Positions 16,190 to 27,100 of a stretch of DNA of 32,317 bases are shown in pieces. The DNA is taken from positions 1 through 32,317 of the forward strand of contig CAKUYO010000024.1 in assembly GCA_934716995.1 (NCBI GenBank), given 5' to 3'. The DNA is from an uncultured Bacteroidales bacterium. GTDB lineage: Bacteria > Bacteroidota > Bacteroidia > Bacteroidales > Paludibacteraceae. The first letter of the stretch is position 1. Each line of letters starts with the position of its first letter. Made by a program: the position numbers and the translations under genes. Below the pieces are notes generated by a model. That model was not told the DNA's origin and searched no databases. It saw only the letters and a list, made by a program, of their open reading frames with translations.

Positions 16190-16222
16190 GACACGAAGCC
16201 CAATGGGGCTGAGTAGAACTCC
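16190..16222 (+). repeat. Dispersed hairpin repeat, copy 1
   Basis: GACACGAAGCCC, small loop, GGGCT, then GAGTAGAACTCC. A close copy is at 29712-29743. The block just before it (16162-16176) is another hairpin, GTGGGC-ATA-GCCCAC. The 219-bp gap between mtaB and the SulP gene holds nothing else except a 7-bp hairpin, AGGGATT/AATCCCT (16287-16306), just before the SulP start. Confidence 0.5.
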
Positions 16223-16319
16223 ATATTAACTTAGAAGGGGTTTACGCTCCGTTTCTTACAGTCTGTTTTTATTATATCTTAACAAAAGGGATTGGCAGAA
16301 ATCCCTGTATTGTGTTTTT

Positions 16320-18065
16320 ATGCAAAACTTTTTCTCATTCAAGGACGTGTTCCGTCCCAAACTCTTTACGGCCATGCGCGGCTACAACAAAGAGCGTTTC
16401 CTGCAAGATGCCATTGCGGGTATCATTGTAGGTGTAGTGGCTATTCCGCTGGCAATCGCTTTCGGTATCTCGTCGGGTGTAGGTCCCACTGAGGGACTGA
16501 TTACCGCCATTATTGCGGGGTTCATCATCTCGGCTCTCGGTGGCAGCAAAGTGCAGATCGGCGGTCCTACGGGTGCGTTCATCGTCATCATCTATGGTAT
16601 CATTCAGGAGCACGGACTCACGGGATTGCTCATTGCCACTATTATGGCAGGCATACTCCTTATTATTATGGGTTTATTCAAACTCGGCAGCGTGATCAAG
16701 TTTGTCCCCTATCCCGTTATTGTGGGCTTCACGGCGGGTATTGCGCTGACTATTTTCACCACCCAGATGAACGACCTTTTCGGTCTCGGTATCACCGATG
16801 CGCCCGCCGACTTTGTGCATAAATGGATTTGCTACGGACAGCACTGGCAGGACGTAAACTGGTGGGCGTTCGGTATCGGTATTCTCTCCATTCTGATTAT
16901 CATCTTCACCCCGCGGCTTAGCAAAAAGATACCCGGGTCGCTTATCGCCATTATCGTGATGACTCTGGCGGCGTGGCTGCTGCGCAAGTATGCAGGCGTT
17001 ACGAGCCTGACCACCATTGCCGACCTGTACGAGTTGCCCCACGGTATGCCGGCGCCCCACCTGCCCTCTATCGAACTGCAAGAAGGGCAGACGCTGCTTA
17101 TGCTCATTCAAGACCTCTTCCCTGCAGCGTTCACTATCGCTATGCTCGGTGCCATCGAATCGCTGCTGTCGGCTATGGTGGCAGATGGTGTGATTGGTGA
17201 CCAGCACAACTCCAACACCGAACTGATTGCACAAGGTATCGCCAATGTGGTCGTGCCGTTCTTTGGCGGTATTCCCGCTACGGGGGCTATCGCCCGCACG
17301 ATGACCAATATCAACAACGGCGGCCGCACCCCCGTGGCAGGAATCATCCATGCCGTGGTACTGTTGCTCGTGCTGCTGTTTCTCGGCACGCTGGTAGGTA
17401 TGATTCCGATGGCTTGCCTGGCAGGTGTACTGGTGATGGTCAGTTACAATATGTCGGGTTGGCGGTCGTTCCTGTGGCTTGCCAAAGCACCGAAATCGGA
17501 CTTTATCGTAATGTTGGTTACCTTTGTGCTGACCGTCATCTTCAACCTCACCATTGCTATCGAGGTAGGTCTGCTGCTGGCGGTTATCCTCTTTATCAAG
17601 CGTACCAACGAGGCGACGGTTATCCGTACGTTCTCCGACGAACTCGACCCGAGCAAGAACAACGATATCCGTCTCCACGGCGACGATCTCGAAATGCTCC
17701 ATATCCCGCAGCACACCGATGTCTATGAGATCGACGGTCCCTATTTCTTCGGCATTGCCAACAAGTTTGAGGACATCAGCCGGCGGATAGGTATGGACGG
17801 GCAGAAAGTGCGTATTATCCGTATGCGCAAGGTGTCGTTTATCGACTCAACGGGTATTCACAACCTCGAGCAACTCTACCGGCGCACCCAGTCGTGCGGT
17901 ATCCGGTTGGTTCTGTCGGGTGTGAACCACCATGTCTTCCACGCTTTGGAGAAAGCGGGTGTAGTAAAACTCATCGGACGGGAGAACATACGCGACCATA
18001 TCAACGGTGCTCTTGCACGTGCCGCCGAGATAGTAGGCGAAGAGACGGACAAGACACAGAAATAA
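16320..18065 (+). CDS. SulP-family inorganic anion transporter with STAS domain
   Basis: A 581-residue inner-membrane protein. The membrane domain (about 25-430) shows the SulP signatures: AIAGIIVGVVAIPLAIAFG, GGSKVQIGGPTGAFIVI, and the conserved FFGGIPATGAIARTMTNINN. The cytoplasmic STAS domain (about 455-560) has YEIDGPYFFGIANKFEDI and the typical SFIDSTGIHNLEQLY loop, where the serine is phosphorylatable in related proteins. SulP members carry sulfate, bicarbonate or dicarboxylates, often with Na+ or H+; the substrate cannot be told here. No consensus promoter is visible; the leader contains a small hairpin. Confidence 0.92.
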   Translation: MQNFFSFKDVFRPKLFTAMRGYNKERFLQDAIAGIIVGVVAIPLAIAFGISSGVGPTEGLITAIIAGFIISALGGSKVQIGGPTGAFIVIIYGIIQEHGLTGLLIATIMAGILLIIMGLFKLGSVIKFVPYPVIVGFTAGIALTIFTTQMNDLFGLGITDAPADFVHKWICYGQHWQDVNWWAFGIGILSILIIIFTPRLSKKIPGSLIAIIVMTLAAWLLRKYAGVTSLTTIADLYELPHGMPAPHLPSIELQEGQTLLMLIQDLFPAAFTIAMLGAIESLLSAMVADGVIGDQHNSNTELIAQGIANVVVPFFGGIPATGAIARTMTNINNGGRTPVAGIIHAVVLLLVLLFLGTLVGMIPMACLAGVLVMVSYNMSGWRSFLWLAKAPKSDFIVMLVTFVLTVIFNLTIAIEVGLLLAVILFIKRTNEATVIRTFSDELDPSKNNDIRLHGDDLEMLHIPQHTDVYEIDGPYFFGIANKFEDISRRIGMDGQKVRIIRMRKVSFIDSTGIHNLEQLYRRTQSCGIRLVLSGVNHHVFHALEKAGVVKLIGRENIRDHINGALARAAEIVGEETDKTQK

Positions 18066-18101
18066 CTTTGTTGAATAGCAGTTCGAAGACAACAAATAAT
18101 A

Positions 18102-18143
18102 AGAAAAAGGCTTTACATTTTATAAAAATACAAGCCTTTTTCT
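18102..18143 (+). terminator. Terminator after the SulP gene
   Basis: AGAAAAAGGCTT (18102-18113) pairs exactly with AAGCCTTTTTCT (18132-18143): 12-bp stem, 18-nt loop, A-rich and T-rich sides. Confidence 0.75.
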
Positions 18144-18150
18144 GTCTATA

Positions 18151-18182
18151 TTTGACGATATGCACTATTTTTTGTAACTTTG
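18151..18182 (+). promoter_or_regulatory. Promoter of the acyl-CoA synthetase gene
   Basis: TTTG (18151-18154), 20 nt, TAACTTTG (18175-18182), 28 bp before the ATG at 18210. Confidence 0.75.
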
Positions 18183-18209
18183 CACACTTTCTATACCAAT
18201 CAGACTATT

Positions 18210-20117
18210 ATGAAACAACGACTGACTATCATCGACTTTGTCGAGAAATACACTGCGGAGTATGCCGACCACGTCTTTCTCCGTGAGAAAGTGGACAATG
18301 TGTGGACGGAAACCACCTACCGCGAGACCCGCGAACAGGCACACGTGATCGGTGCCGGACTGATGGCACTCGGTATGCAGAAAGGCGAGCGTGCCGCACT
18401 CCTTTCGCAGGGGCGCAACCTGTGGGTAACGGGCGAACTGGGTATTCTGTATGCAGGCGGTGTGAACGTGCCGCTCAGTATCAAACTGGAGGAATCAAAC
18501 GACCTGCTTTTCCGTATCCGGCACTCTGACGCACAATATATTATGACCTCGGAGCAGCAACTGCCCAAGATACGGAAGATCCTGCCCGAGTGCCCGAATG
18601 TGAAATATGTCATCGTCTTCGATACCCTGCCCGAGTACCAGGATCGCGAGATCTGTATTACCGAGGTGATGGACAAAGGCCGTGCCTTGCTGGCAGCCGA
18701 ACCCGAGAAATTCGTGGAGCGTTATCAGTCGGTAGGTCCGGACGATTATGCCAACATCAGTTATACATCGGGTACGACGGCAGATCCGAAGGGCATCCTG
18801 CTCACCCACCGCAACTATACCGCCAATGTAGAGCAGGCACGTTCGATCATCGGTGTTGAGCCCGACGATGTGATGCTCATCATCCTGCCGCTTGACCACT
18901 GTTTTGCGCACGTGGCAGGGTTCTATACCATGATGTCCTACTGCGGCAGTATCGCCACCGTACCGGTAGGCAAAACGGCTCTGGCTACGCTCAAGAATAT
19001 CCCGCTCTCTATCAAAGAGGTGCGCCCGATGGTGATGCTGTCCGTTCCTGCGTTGGCACGCAATTTCCGCAAGAGTATTGAGACCGGCATCAAGGCGAAA
19101 GGTGCTTTCGTAGAGAAACTATACACCTTCGCGCTCAACAATGCCATCAAATACAATAAGGAGTACTGGAACCGCGGCGGTTGTCAGGCTTGGCGCAAAC
19201 CGTTGGTGAACCTGTTCGACAAACTGATTTTCAAGTCGGTGCGCGAGGGATTCGGCGGACGGATGAAATTCTTTGTAGGCGGTGGTGCGCTGCTGGATAT
19301 TGAGTTGCAGCGTTATTTCTGCGCAGTGGGTATGCCGATGTTCCAAGGCTATGGCTTGAGCGAGGCAACGCCTATCATCTGTGCCAACTCTACGGGACAC
19401 GCCATCTTCGGCTCAAGCGGACGTATCGTCTCCGACCTCGAACTGAAGATCTGCGATGCCGAGGGGAATGTCGTCCCGGACGGCGAGCGCGGCGAGATTG
19501 TTATCAAGGGCGAAAACGTGATGGCAGGCTACTGGAAGAACCCCGAGGCTACCGCCAAGACGATTGTGGACGGCTGGTTGCATACGGGCGATATGGGCTA
19601 TGTAACGAAGAAACATCCGGGCTACCTGTGGGTGGTAGGTCGTTTCAAGTCGCTGCTCATCAGTGCCGACGGCGAGAAATACAGTCCGGAGGGCTTTGAG
19701 GACGGACTGACCGACGGCAGCAAATACGTGGAGCAGGTGGTGCTGCACAACAACCAGAACCCCTATACAATGGTGCTGATTGTGCCTGCCAAAGAGGCGT
19801 TGCGCGAGTATGCCAAGTCGAAAGGGCTTGACCCGAAGACCGACGGGGGCAAACGCCTGATGCTCCAAAAAATACAGGACGAGATTGACTCCTACCGCAA
19901 AGGCGGCAAGCACTTTGGCGAGTTCCCTGAGGTATGGTTGCCCAAGGCTGTGGCAGTACTGCCCGAGGCATTCACGGAGCAGAACCACATGGTCAATTCG
20001 ACTATGAAGATTGTACGCGGCAAAGTGGAGCAACACTATCAGGACCGCATCGACTACGCTTATACTCCCGATGGGCGCGACCTGTTCAATCCGAAGAATA
20101 TGGCGGCTCTCGACTAA
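18210..20117 (+). CDS. AMP-forming long-chain acyl-CoA synthetase
   Basis: A 635-residue member of the adenylate-forming superfamily. Visible motifs: the phosphate loop ISYTSGTTADPKGILLTHRN, the aromatic/adenine motif FQGYGLSEATPI, the hinge-region GWLHTGDMGYV, and the fatty-acyl signature VVGRFKSLLISADGEKYSPE. It activates fatty acids with ATP to acyl-AMP and then acyl-CoA, on the cytoplasmic face of the membrane. Length fits the Bacteroidota long-chain type. The ATG at 18210 is preferred over the earlier frame opening at 18180, which lies inside the promoter. A hairpin terminator follows the stop codon. Confidence 0.93.
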   Translation: MKQRLTIIDFVEKYTAEYADHVFLREKVDNVWTETTYRETREQAHVIGAGLMALGMQKGERAALLSQGRNLWVTGELGILYAGGVNVPLSIKLEESNDLLFRIRHSDAQYIMTSEQQLPKIRKILPECPNVKYVIVFDTLPEYQDREICITEVMDKGRALLAAEPEKFVERYQSVGPDDYANISYTSGTTADPKGILLTHRNYTANVEQARSIIGVEPDDVMLIILPLDHCFAHVAGFYTMMSYCGSIATVPVGKTALATLKNIPLSIKEVRPMVMLSVPALARNFRKSIETGIKAKGAFVEKLYTFALNNAIKYNKEYWNRGGCQAWRKPLVNLFDKLIFKSVREGFGGRMKFFVGGGALLDIELQRYFCAVGMPMFQGYGLSEATPIICANSTGHAIFGSSGRIVSDLELKICDAEGNVVPDGERGEIVIKGENVMAGYWKNPEATAKTIVDGWLHTGDMGYVTKKHPGYLWVVGRFKSLLISADGEKYSPEGFEDGLTDGSKYVEQVVLHNNQNPYTMVLIVPAKEALREYAKSKGLDPKTDGGKRLMLQKIQDEIDSYRKGGKHFGEFPEVWLPKAVAVLPEAFTEQNHMVNSTMKIVRGKVEQHYQDRIDYAYTPDGRDLFNPKNMAALD

Positions 20118-20126
20118 AAAGAAAGC

Positions 20127-20177
20127 ATATACACAAAAAAGCAGACACCGAAAAAGTGCCTGCTTTTTTGTGTATAT
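20127..20177 (+). terminator. Terminator after the acyl-CoA synthetase gene
   Basis: An 18-bp stem: ATATACACAAAAAAGCAG (20127-20144) against its complement at 20160-20177, with an extra CAC/GTG pairing inside the loop. Strong T run on the 3' side. Confidence 0.85.
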
Positions 20178-20189
20178 CCAATGGAGTTT

Positions 20190-20238
20190 CCCAAACAGTT
20201 GGCACCAAAGATATCCTTTGCCGCAAAGCGGCAAGAAA
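20190..20238 (-). repeat. Truncated copy of the intergenic inverted-repeat element
   Basis: Contains AGTTGGCACCAAAG followed by TTGCCGC-AAA-GCGGCAA (20218-20234) and GAAATC. It aligns with the reverse complement of 29470-29526, including the terminal repeat. Confidence 0.6.
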
Positions 20239-20340
20239 TCTAAGTAAATTTTTGTCTTTACATCCATAAATTGCCGTAAATCTTATTGCCTACGGAGGCA
20301 AGGTTATGTCATTCTGCTTGTATCGAACTGATGCTATTCA

Positions 20341-21027
20341 TCAGCGGAAAGTCTTCAAGTATGCCTTGTGGTCGTCGCTGATGCGGTAACTCTCTATGGC
20401 TTTCTGAATAGTCTTGCGGTGCGTCCAGTCAGCCAAACGGTGCTGCTCTATATAGGGCAAAGCCGCCTCGTACTGCTTTGCCAGGGCGGTAGCAAAATAC
20501 CACGCCACCCCCATACGCACATAGTAGTGGTCGCTCTCTATGGCTGCCACACGTGCCAACAGTTCTGGGCGGAACAGAGTGTCCAGAAAATGCGTCATCA
20601 GCATATTCACACCAAAGCGGATCGTATAGGGCTCGGTGCTGCCCGCCCAACGCAGGCAGTCGGTCAAGAGCCTGTCGGGCTGCCGTTTGGCGGCAAGGCG
20701 GAAAGCCCGTGGCTGCACAAGGTCGCATGTAGCCCAGTTGTCCACAAAAGGCAACCACCGGTTTAATAGCGCAATGGTCTTGTCGTAGTCTTTCTCCTCA
20801 CAGAGGATCAAACCGTGCAGGGTGTTCTCGTCGTAGTACTCATGCGGGAGTGTGTTCATAAACGCCTCTATGTAAGGCTGTTTGGCAATCTGTTTTGCCA
20901 AACGGCGCATAGTGGGCATACGCACACCTATCACTTTCTCGGGCGGCAGTGTGGGTATCAGGCTGCTATGAAACTGCCGGTACCGCTTGTCTTGCAGCGC
21001 AAAGAGTTGCTGTTGTATCTCGGTCAT
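20341..21027 (-). CDS. DNA alkylation repair protein (AlkD-like)
   Basis: A 228-residue, all-helical HEAT-repeat-like protein. It opens with LPPEKVIGVRMPTMRRLAKQ, typical of the family, and keeps the FVDNWATCD segment, whose Trp and Asp line the DNA groove in AlkD, and HRLADWTHRKTIQKAIESY near the C-terminus. AlkD proteins excise N3- and N7-alkylated purines in the cytoplasm without flipping the base; many Bacteroidota members have never been tested. The gene lies on the same strand just after the giant surface-protein gene, separated by a terminator, so it is probably expressed alone. No consensus promoter is visible. Confidence 0.88.
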   Translation of the reverse strand: MTEIQQQLFALQDKRYRQFHSSLIPTLPPEKVIGVRMPTMRRLAKQIAKQPYIEAFMNTLPHEYYDENTLHGLILCEEKDYDKTIALLNRWLPFVDNWATCDLVQPRAFRLAAKRQPDRLLTDCLRWAGSTEPYTIRFGVNMLMTHFLDTLFRPELLARVAAIESDHYYVRMGVAWYFATALAKQYEAALPYIEQHRLADWTHRKTIQKAIESYRISDDHKAYLKTFR

Positions 21028-21066
21028 AAAAAACAGGTTATCCTTATGGAAAGGTCAAGAAAAGAT

Positions 21067-21106
21067 AAAAAGGAGATTGCCGAAATACTCAGGCAATCTC
21101 CTTTTT
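21067..21106 (-). terminator. Terminator after the giant surface-protein gene
   Basis: AAAAAGGAGATTGCC (21067-21081) pairs exactly with 21092-21106: a 15-bp stem and 10-nt loop. On the minus strand it begins immediately after the stop codon at 21107-21109. Confidence 0.85.
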
Positions 21107-24100
21107 TTATTGTACCATCACTTTCGTGCGATAGGTCTGCCCTGTGGCAAGGCGCACATCGGCTATCACGAGCCCTGACGGACTGCCGAGCGTCAGCACA
21201 GGCGTTTGGTGTGCGGGGGCGGCAGTATGCAGCAGGCGTCCTGCCACATCATACAGACGCACCTCGGCTATATCGCCCGAAGCGACCACAGAAACCATCT
21301 CGCGGCTCACCGAGAACGCACGCACGTGCTGCCCCTCGGTATCGGTCATTGCGGGTACATCGTCAATCGGCGTTGTCGGATTGTCAGGGGCTTTGTACGG
21401 ACCTTCGATATAATAGCGTGCCTCGTGGTTAGCGGGCGTGGCGATACGGATACGGCTGTCGTTGCAAATACGGCGGCGCATTCCGGTCTTGCTGTCGCAC
21501 AGGTAGCACTCCTGCTCCCACGCCCTATTCAGCCCGAAATAGAGTGTCAGGCTGTCGGTACGGTAATCGTCCCCAATCACAAAACCGAGCGGCACGATAC
21601 CTATCTGCTCACGGATGTCTATAGCCAGCGGCTGCGTACCCGCAAGGGTGTAGATATTAAGCGGCGATACCGACACATTGCCGCTGTTGGCTGCCTCCAC
21701 GCCCGACGACATAAAGATAACATCCTCGTCGGCATTGTAACCGTTGTTGGCAAAGTCGATTGCCGCCAGAGTGGCAAAAGCACGGTTGTAGTCGGTATAA
21801 GCCACGATGTTCATTATCTGACGGCTGAGCGTATGCCCGTTGGCGCGGCGCGGTGCGGCAGAAGCGGTGTTGGTTTGCGCCGTGGTCAGAGCCAGACACG
21901 CCCGAGTTATCTTGACGGTAACGCTTGTGGCGGACGCATCTTTGGCGGTCAGCATAACCGACTGCATCGGGGCGATAAAGCGGTCGGCATCATTGGCAGT
22001 AGTGCTTGCCACCGTAATCCACGCCCCGTTTTTCTGATAGCGGAAAGTACCCTGTTCCAATATATCGCTGTTTGCTTCCTGCAACTTGAACACATCCATA
22101 TATGCCATCGTCGGGTTGCCGAACAGGAACAAACCGCTACCCGCTTTCTTGTCGATAGTAACCGACATAGTGCCGTTTGCGTCGGGCGCAAATGCCAACC
22201 TGCCGCTGTTGGTACGGCTGACCGTCTCGGTGCGCGTGGGTTTGCCCGCATCGTTGTAATAAGTAAACTCCACATCGGGCTTTGGCAGACGTATCTCCAT
22301 ATCCTCCACCCCGTCGCCGGGTCCCCACCCTGCTACCGACAGACCGCGTCCGGGTGTCAGACGCTCGCCCATTCCGCTTGACTCCTCGAATGCCAGCGTC
22401 TCGCTCTCAATATGCGTGGCGGTAACTTTGGTGATGTTCTGGTTGTAGTACGAAGCCCAGAAAGCATACGCCGCATCGGTTGTTCGCAAACCCGAGAACG
22501 GCTGTACCGTAAAGTCCTGCGTATAATCGTCCGCTGCCTTTGCGGGTTCCAGGCTCTTGCCGTTGATATACGTACCCGTATGAGGGATAAAGAAATCGCC
22601 CGAATACATATCCTGCAACGGAGCCGACACTGTGTTCCAATAGGTGGACTGCATAGGCATATCCACATACGCCGCCTCATAGGTCAGGTGTTCCTGCCCC
22701 AGCGCACGTGCGCCCGAACGGAACTGCAGTTTCTTGCAGACAGCGGAGTTGTAATGCACATCGGCGGAATAGCGGTCGTTCTCCTTGATTATATACGGAT
22801 ACTTCTCCTGATCCAGGTTAGATGGAATGATTACCACGCTGCTTGCCAGCGGCGCATAGCCCACGTCGCTCACCTTGCCGTCGATCAGCCCGAGCCAGTT
22901 CTGGTCTTCGCCCCAGTGGTAGTAGCCGTCCAGGTCTGCCACCGTCGGGTTCCAGATCACCGTATCGGGCACCACCAGCATAGTGATATAGGCATAGCCG
23001 ATCATACAGCCGGTATTCTGTGCATCCTCCAACTCCATATTCTCGCTACGCGCACGCATCTGCACACGGAGCGTATATTCGTAGCCTGCACGCATAGTGG
23101 CGGTGTTCACCCGCCAGAAACCGGGGTGTCCTTCTCCGTAAGAGGGATTGGCGGCACTCAGATCCCGCATAGCGTCCACGTGGGCTTGGTCGATAGGTGC
23201 AAACCAAACGGTATCGCCGTTGCGATAGTATTTGTCTTTGTTGTCGGTGTAGATACGATCCTGTGTGTAGCGCATACTGAAATCGGGGTTGCCTATCCGT
23301 TGTAGCACCAGCGGATCGGTCGTGCCGTTGGCATCGATCTGCGTACTGTCCCAGCCCAGAATGACTTTGTTGCCGATACTGTCGATAGGTACGCCGAAAC
23401 GTGTGTTTGCCTCGCTCTGCGTAACACGCATACGCGGTACGGAACCGTTGGCAGTAGCATCTTCGCTCACGCCAAGGTTCAGCCCGTAGTCGCTCTTGTT
23501 GCTGAATACCATCAGGTAGGTGGGCGTGGCGCACTCATTGAGCGTACGCAGCGTATCTTTGTACATCACCTGTGCCGTACCCGCCGTAGGATAAACCCAA
23601 TAGCGCACCGTATCTTCGGAACGCATATAGAAATAGTCTTTCTCCAGAGCAAGGCGCAACAAACCGCGCTGGCACAAATCGACAATCACCTTGTAATGGT
23701 CGGTATTGTCCCAATAATCCGCTCCTGCCTTCAGTTTGCGGTAGTCGGTTACATCATAGTTGGACTTTTCCGACGATGTACGGCGCATATCGTCGATAGC
23801 CGCTTTGACTACATCGCGTGTGTAGCCGTATTTTTTCTTAAACGCCTCATCGGCAACAGCCTGTTGGGCAGCGTCCGCGGGGGCTTTCAGTCCGGCTTTG
23901 TAGGCGTAGTAGTAGATGTCGTCGAAGTCGTAGCCTACGAGCCATTCGCCCCGGGCCGCCGACTCCAGTGTTACATTGCGGTCGCCGTCTATCAGGTCGC
24001 CTTTCACGGTTATCTCGAGAGGATAACGCTCGTTGGCGCACTGCCCCTGTGCAGGATAGGTTTCGCCGTTGAACATAAACGATGTCCGCTCATAGACGGG

Positions 24101-27100
24101 CAACTCCGTACGCATAGAGCATAGTGTAATAGGCAGATCTGTTAATGCATACGCCGTCCGCACCTCGTACTTGTGCGTTACGTTGAATGTAGAGGAAGAC
24201 AGCACTTCGGCTATATACATCACCCAGCGTTTCTCGTCGTTTTCCGTTACCTGCACATACCCGATATGGGTCTGTCCCTGAGAGGAATTGGCAGCATTGG
24301 TCTTGGCGATAAAATCGGACAGCGACTTGTACTGCTCGTCCTTAGCCGGCACAAAATCCTTGTCTTTCGGCAGCGGCACATAGCCGCACGTATCACTGGT
24401 CAGGTTGAAATAGTTCAGTTTCATCGCCGTATCAACCGTATTGTCATATATCTGATAATAGAGATTATTATTGATATAGTCGCCCACGAAACGGGTATAG
24501 TCCACTCGGATAATCGTGGCGGTGCGGTCTTCCCCGTTCTCGTCGCTCAGACATTTGGTGTTGGTCTGGAAAGCATCCAACGGCAGTTTGGACGCATAGA
24601 GCCACACATCGTCCACAAGGAAGTCGTTACCCGCATTGGTAGCGGAATAGTTGTAGAGTGTTACCCGCGATTCCTGATAGTTTTGCGCGGAAATCAGCGG
24701 AAAACGTATCTGCCGCCATAGTCCCTCCTTGGTGGCGTTGCCGTTGTCTAATTCGCCGGCATAATAGGTCTCCACACGTTCCCAGTCGTTCCAAGTGCCG
24801 TCCGTATTCTTGTTGCGTCCCTCGACAGCCACATTGAAATCGGGGTTGGACGCATTCTTGTCCGTCTTAGCCGGATTGCAAAGCCACATAGCGCAATACA
24901 TCTGTTGTCCGGAGCACAGTTCTGCGTCCGTAGTGAGCGATACCACTTTGCCCGGCTCTTTGGCTCCGTCCACATACAAGCAATATCCGTCAGCCGCACC
25001 GCCGGTATGCTGCACCGTAGGCAGCAGCCACCCCGCAGTACCTGCCGCACCGTTGCAAGCCTCGGTACCTACCTTGTTTACAATGGCATACTCACCATAG
25101 TAGGCAAACGATTCGGGGTCTCTTTCGTTGCGGCGTTCAATATTGTCTTTTCCCATTACCGCCCGCGGATAGACAAAACCGTAGGTGGATTCGTCCACGG
25201 GCAGCGGATAGGGGTAGAGCATATACTCTTCGGTAGAGGGTTTGCTGAAATCGAAATTCTGCTCCGCAAACATAATATAGTTGCGGGTTATCTCATCTTT
25301 GTCAATCAGCGGTTTCGCACTCGGACCGTATCGCAGTGTATCGCGTGTCAGAGCAGCGTCTTTGCTCCAATGCACCGTAAAATGCGCCAGCCACAATGTG
25401 TCGCCGGTGTATTTACCTTGGAAAGTATTTTTCGTATCCTTTGACGTACCCGGTACAATCCATACCGCCCACTGCATAGTGGTGTCCTTGTCAGATACCA
25501 CACGGAAATAGTCTTTCGCCTCATAATAATCACCTTTCTTATCGGCTCTTGCACTGAATGCATCCTCCTTGTCATGCGCCAGTTCGGAAAAACGGATTCC
25601 GTTCCAACGCATCCACCACGGCCAATAATTGCTCTTTGCTGTAGTGCGCAAATAGGTACCGTTTCCGTCCACGTCCACCCAGTAGTGCCGCAGCGGATTA
25701 GTAGCCCCGTCCGTTCTCACCAGTTCATAATGCGTTCTCAAGTCCACAGCAGTACCTATAGGCACCGTTGTTTCGTGCTTCTCATAGTAATGTCCGGTCT
25801 TACGCGTGCATTTCGCCAGCGAATCCGCCACCGCTTTCTTGATGGCGGTGTTGTTTTCGTCCGACTCGGAGCCGTCTTCTTCGGGGTCGTTTTTTTCCGG
25901 ACGCAAGTGGAAAATCTGGCGGTAAGACAGCGTCGGTTCGGTAAGCGAAATCAATGTTTCGCCGCTTTTTTCCACCACATAATCCGAATAGTTGCTCACA
26001 TCGCACGCTATATCCAGATCCAGATTCTCGTCCAGATGCACAATCGGCGTGGGGAACTGTGAGGTTACCTGGTTGGTATTTACATAATTGTATGATTTCG
26101 GGTTGCTTCCGCCGTAGGAATTATCCGGCAGGAAATACAAACCCAACGAATGTTCCGCATCATCATTGATAGCCAAAAACGGTTCGGTGATATTGCCGGA
26201 AGCCAGATAGTAGTTCAGACGCCCGTAAGGCATTTGTTTCCAGAAATTCTTCAGGGTACGCACCTTGGTTGTTCCGTTTTCCGTATAGGTGTAATACTGC
26301 GGGTCGCGCCCCGTATTATAGTCGTACCAGCGCATATAGCCGTTGAACCCGCGCTCGCGGAGCGTAAGCGGAATATCGGTGTTGGTGTCGTAATAGATAG
26401 TGGTGTCAATGGTATGCACACGCTGGTAACCACGCTCGTCAAAGGTGGTATAGCCCTTTCCGCGGTAGTGCTTGAACTCGGCATATTGTGCCGCGGCAGT
26501 GTTGCGCTGGGTGAGCGTCAGCGTACTGACTATGGAAGAATATCTTTCAGACGCATTAACCCATTGGTATTGGATTGTAATGGTCAGGTCGGTAGAACGC
26601 TGCGCCTCCGAAAACGGCTCCACCTCAATCGTAACAGTATCCTTATCCCCGCTCACTTTCAACCAGTTGCAAGGCGTAGTGGAAGTGGCAAAAGTATATT
26701 TGATAAGGGAATTATTGGTACCGAGTTGCTTTACAATATCCTGTTTGGAAGCCTTGTTGGGTATATAGCGCAAGATATGGTTCCCGCCATGGCTGGCTGT
26801 AAAAAATGCCAAACCGTTGTAGCGCACCAGGCTGTCCACGGCTATCTTGACGGTACCACCGTTTTCGTCAAACGTGATAATCGAACCGCTGAGCGAGGTT
26901 GTCTGATCCTCCACATAGTGCATATTTCCGTCCACGGAACAAAGCCCGTCCAACGAGGACACCTCCACACTTTTGTGCGAAAGCGGTCTGTCGCCGTGGA
27001 AAGAAATATAGGCAGTGCCGACCGTTTCCGTCCATACATTCCATTCCTGACGCCCGATAGGTATGGTCTTCTGTACCGGTGCAAAGCCGTCCCCCGATGC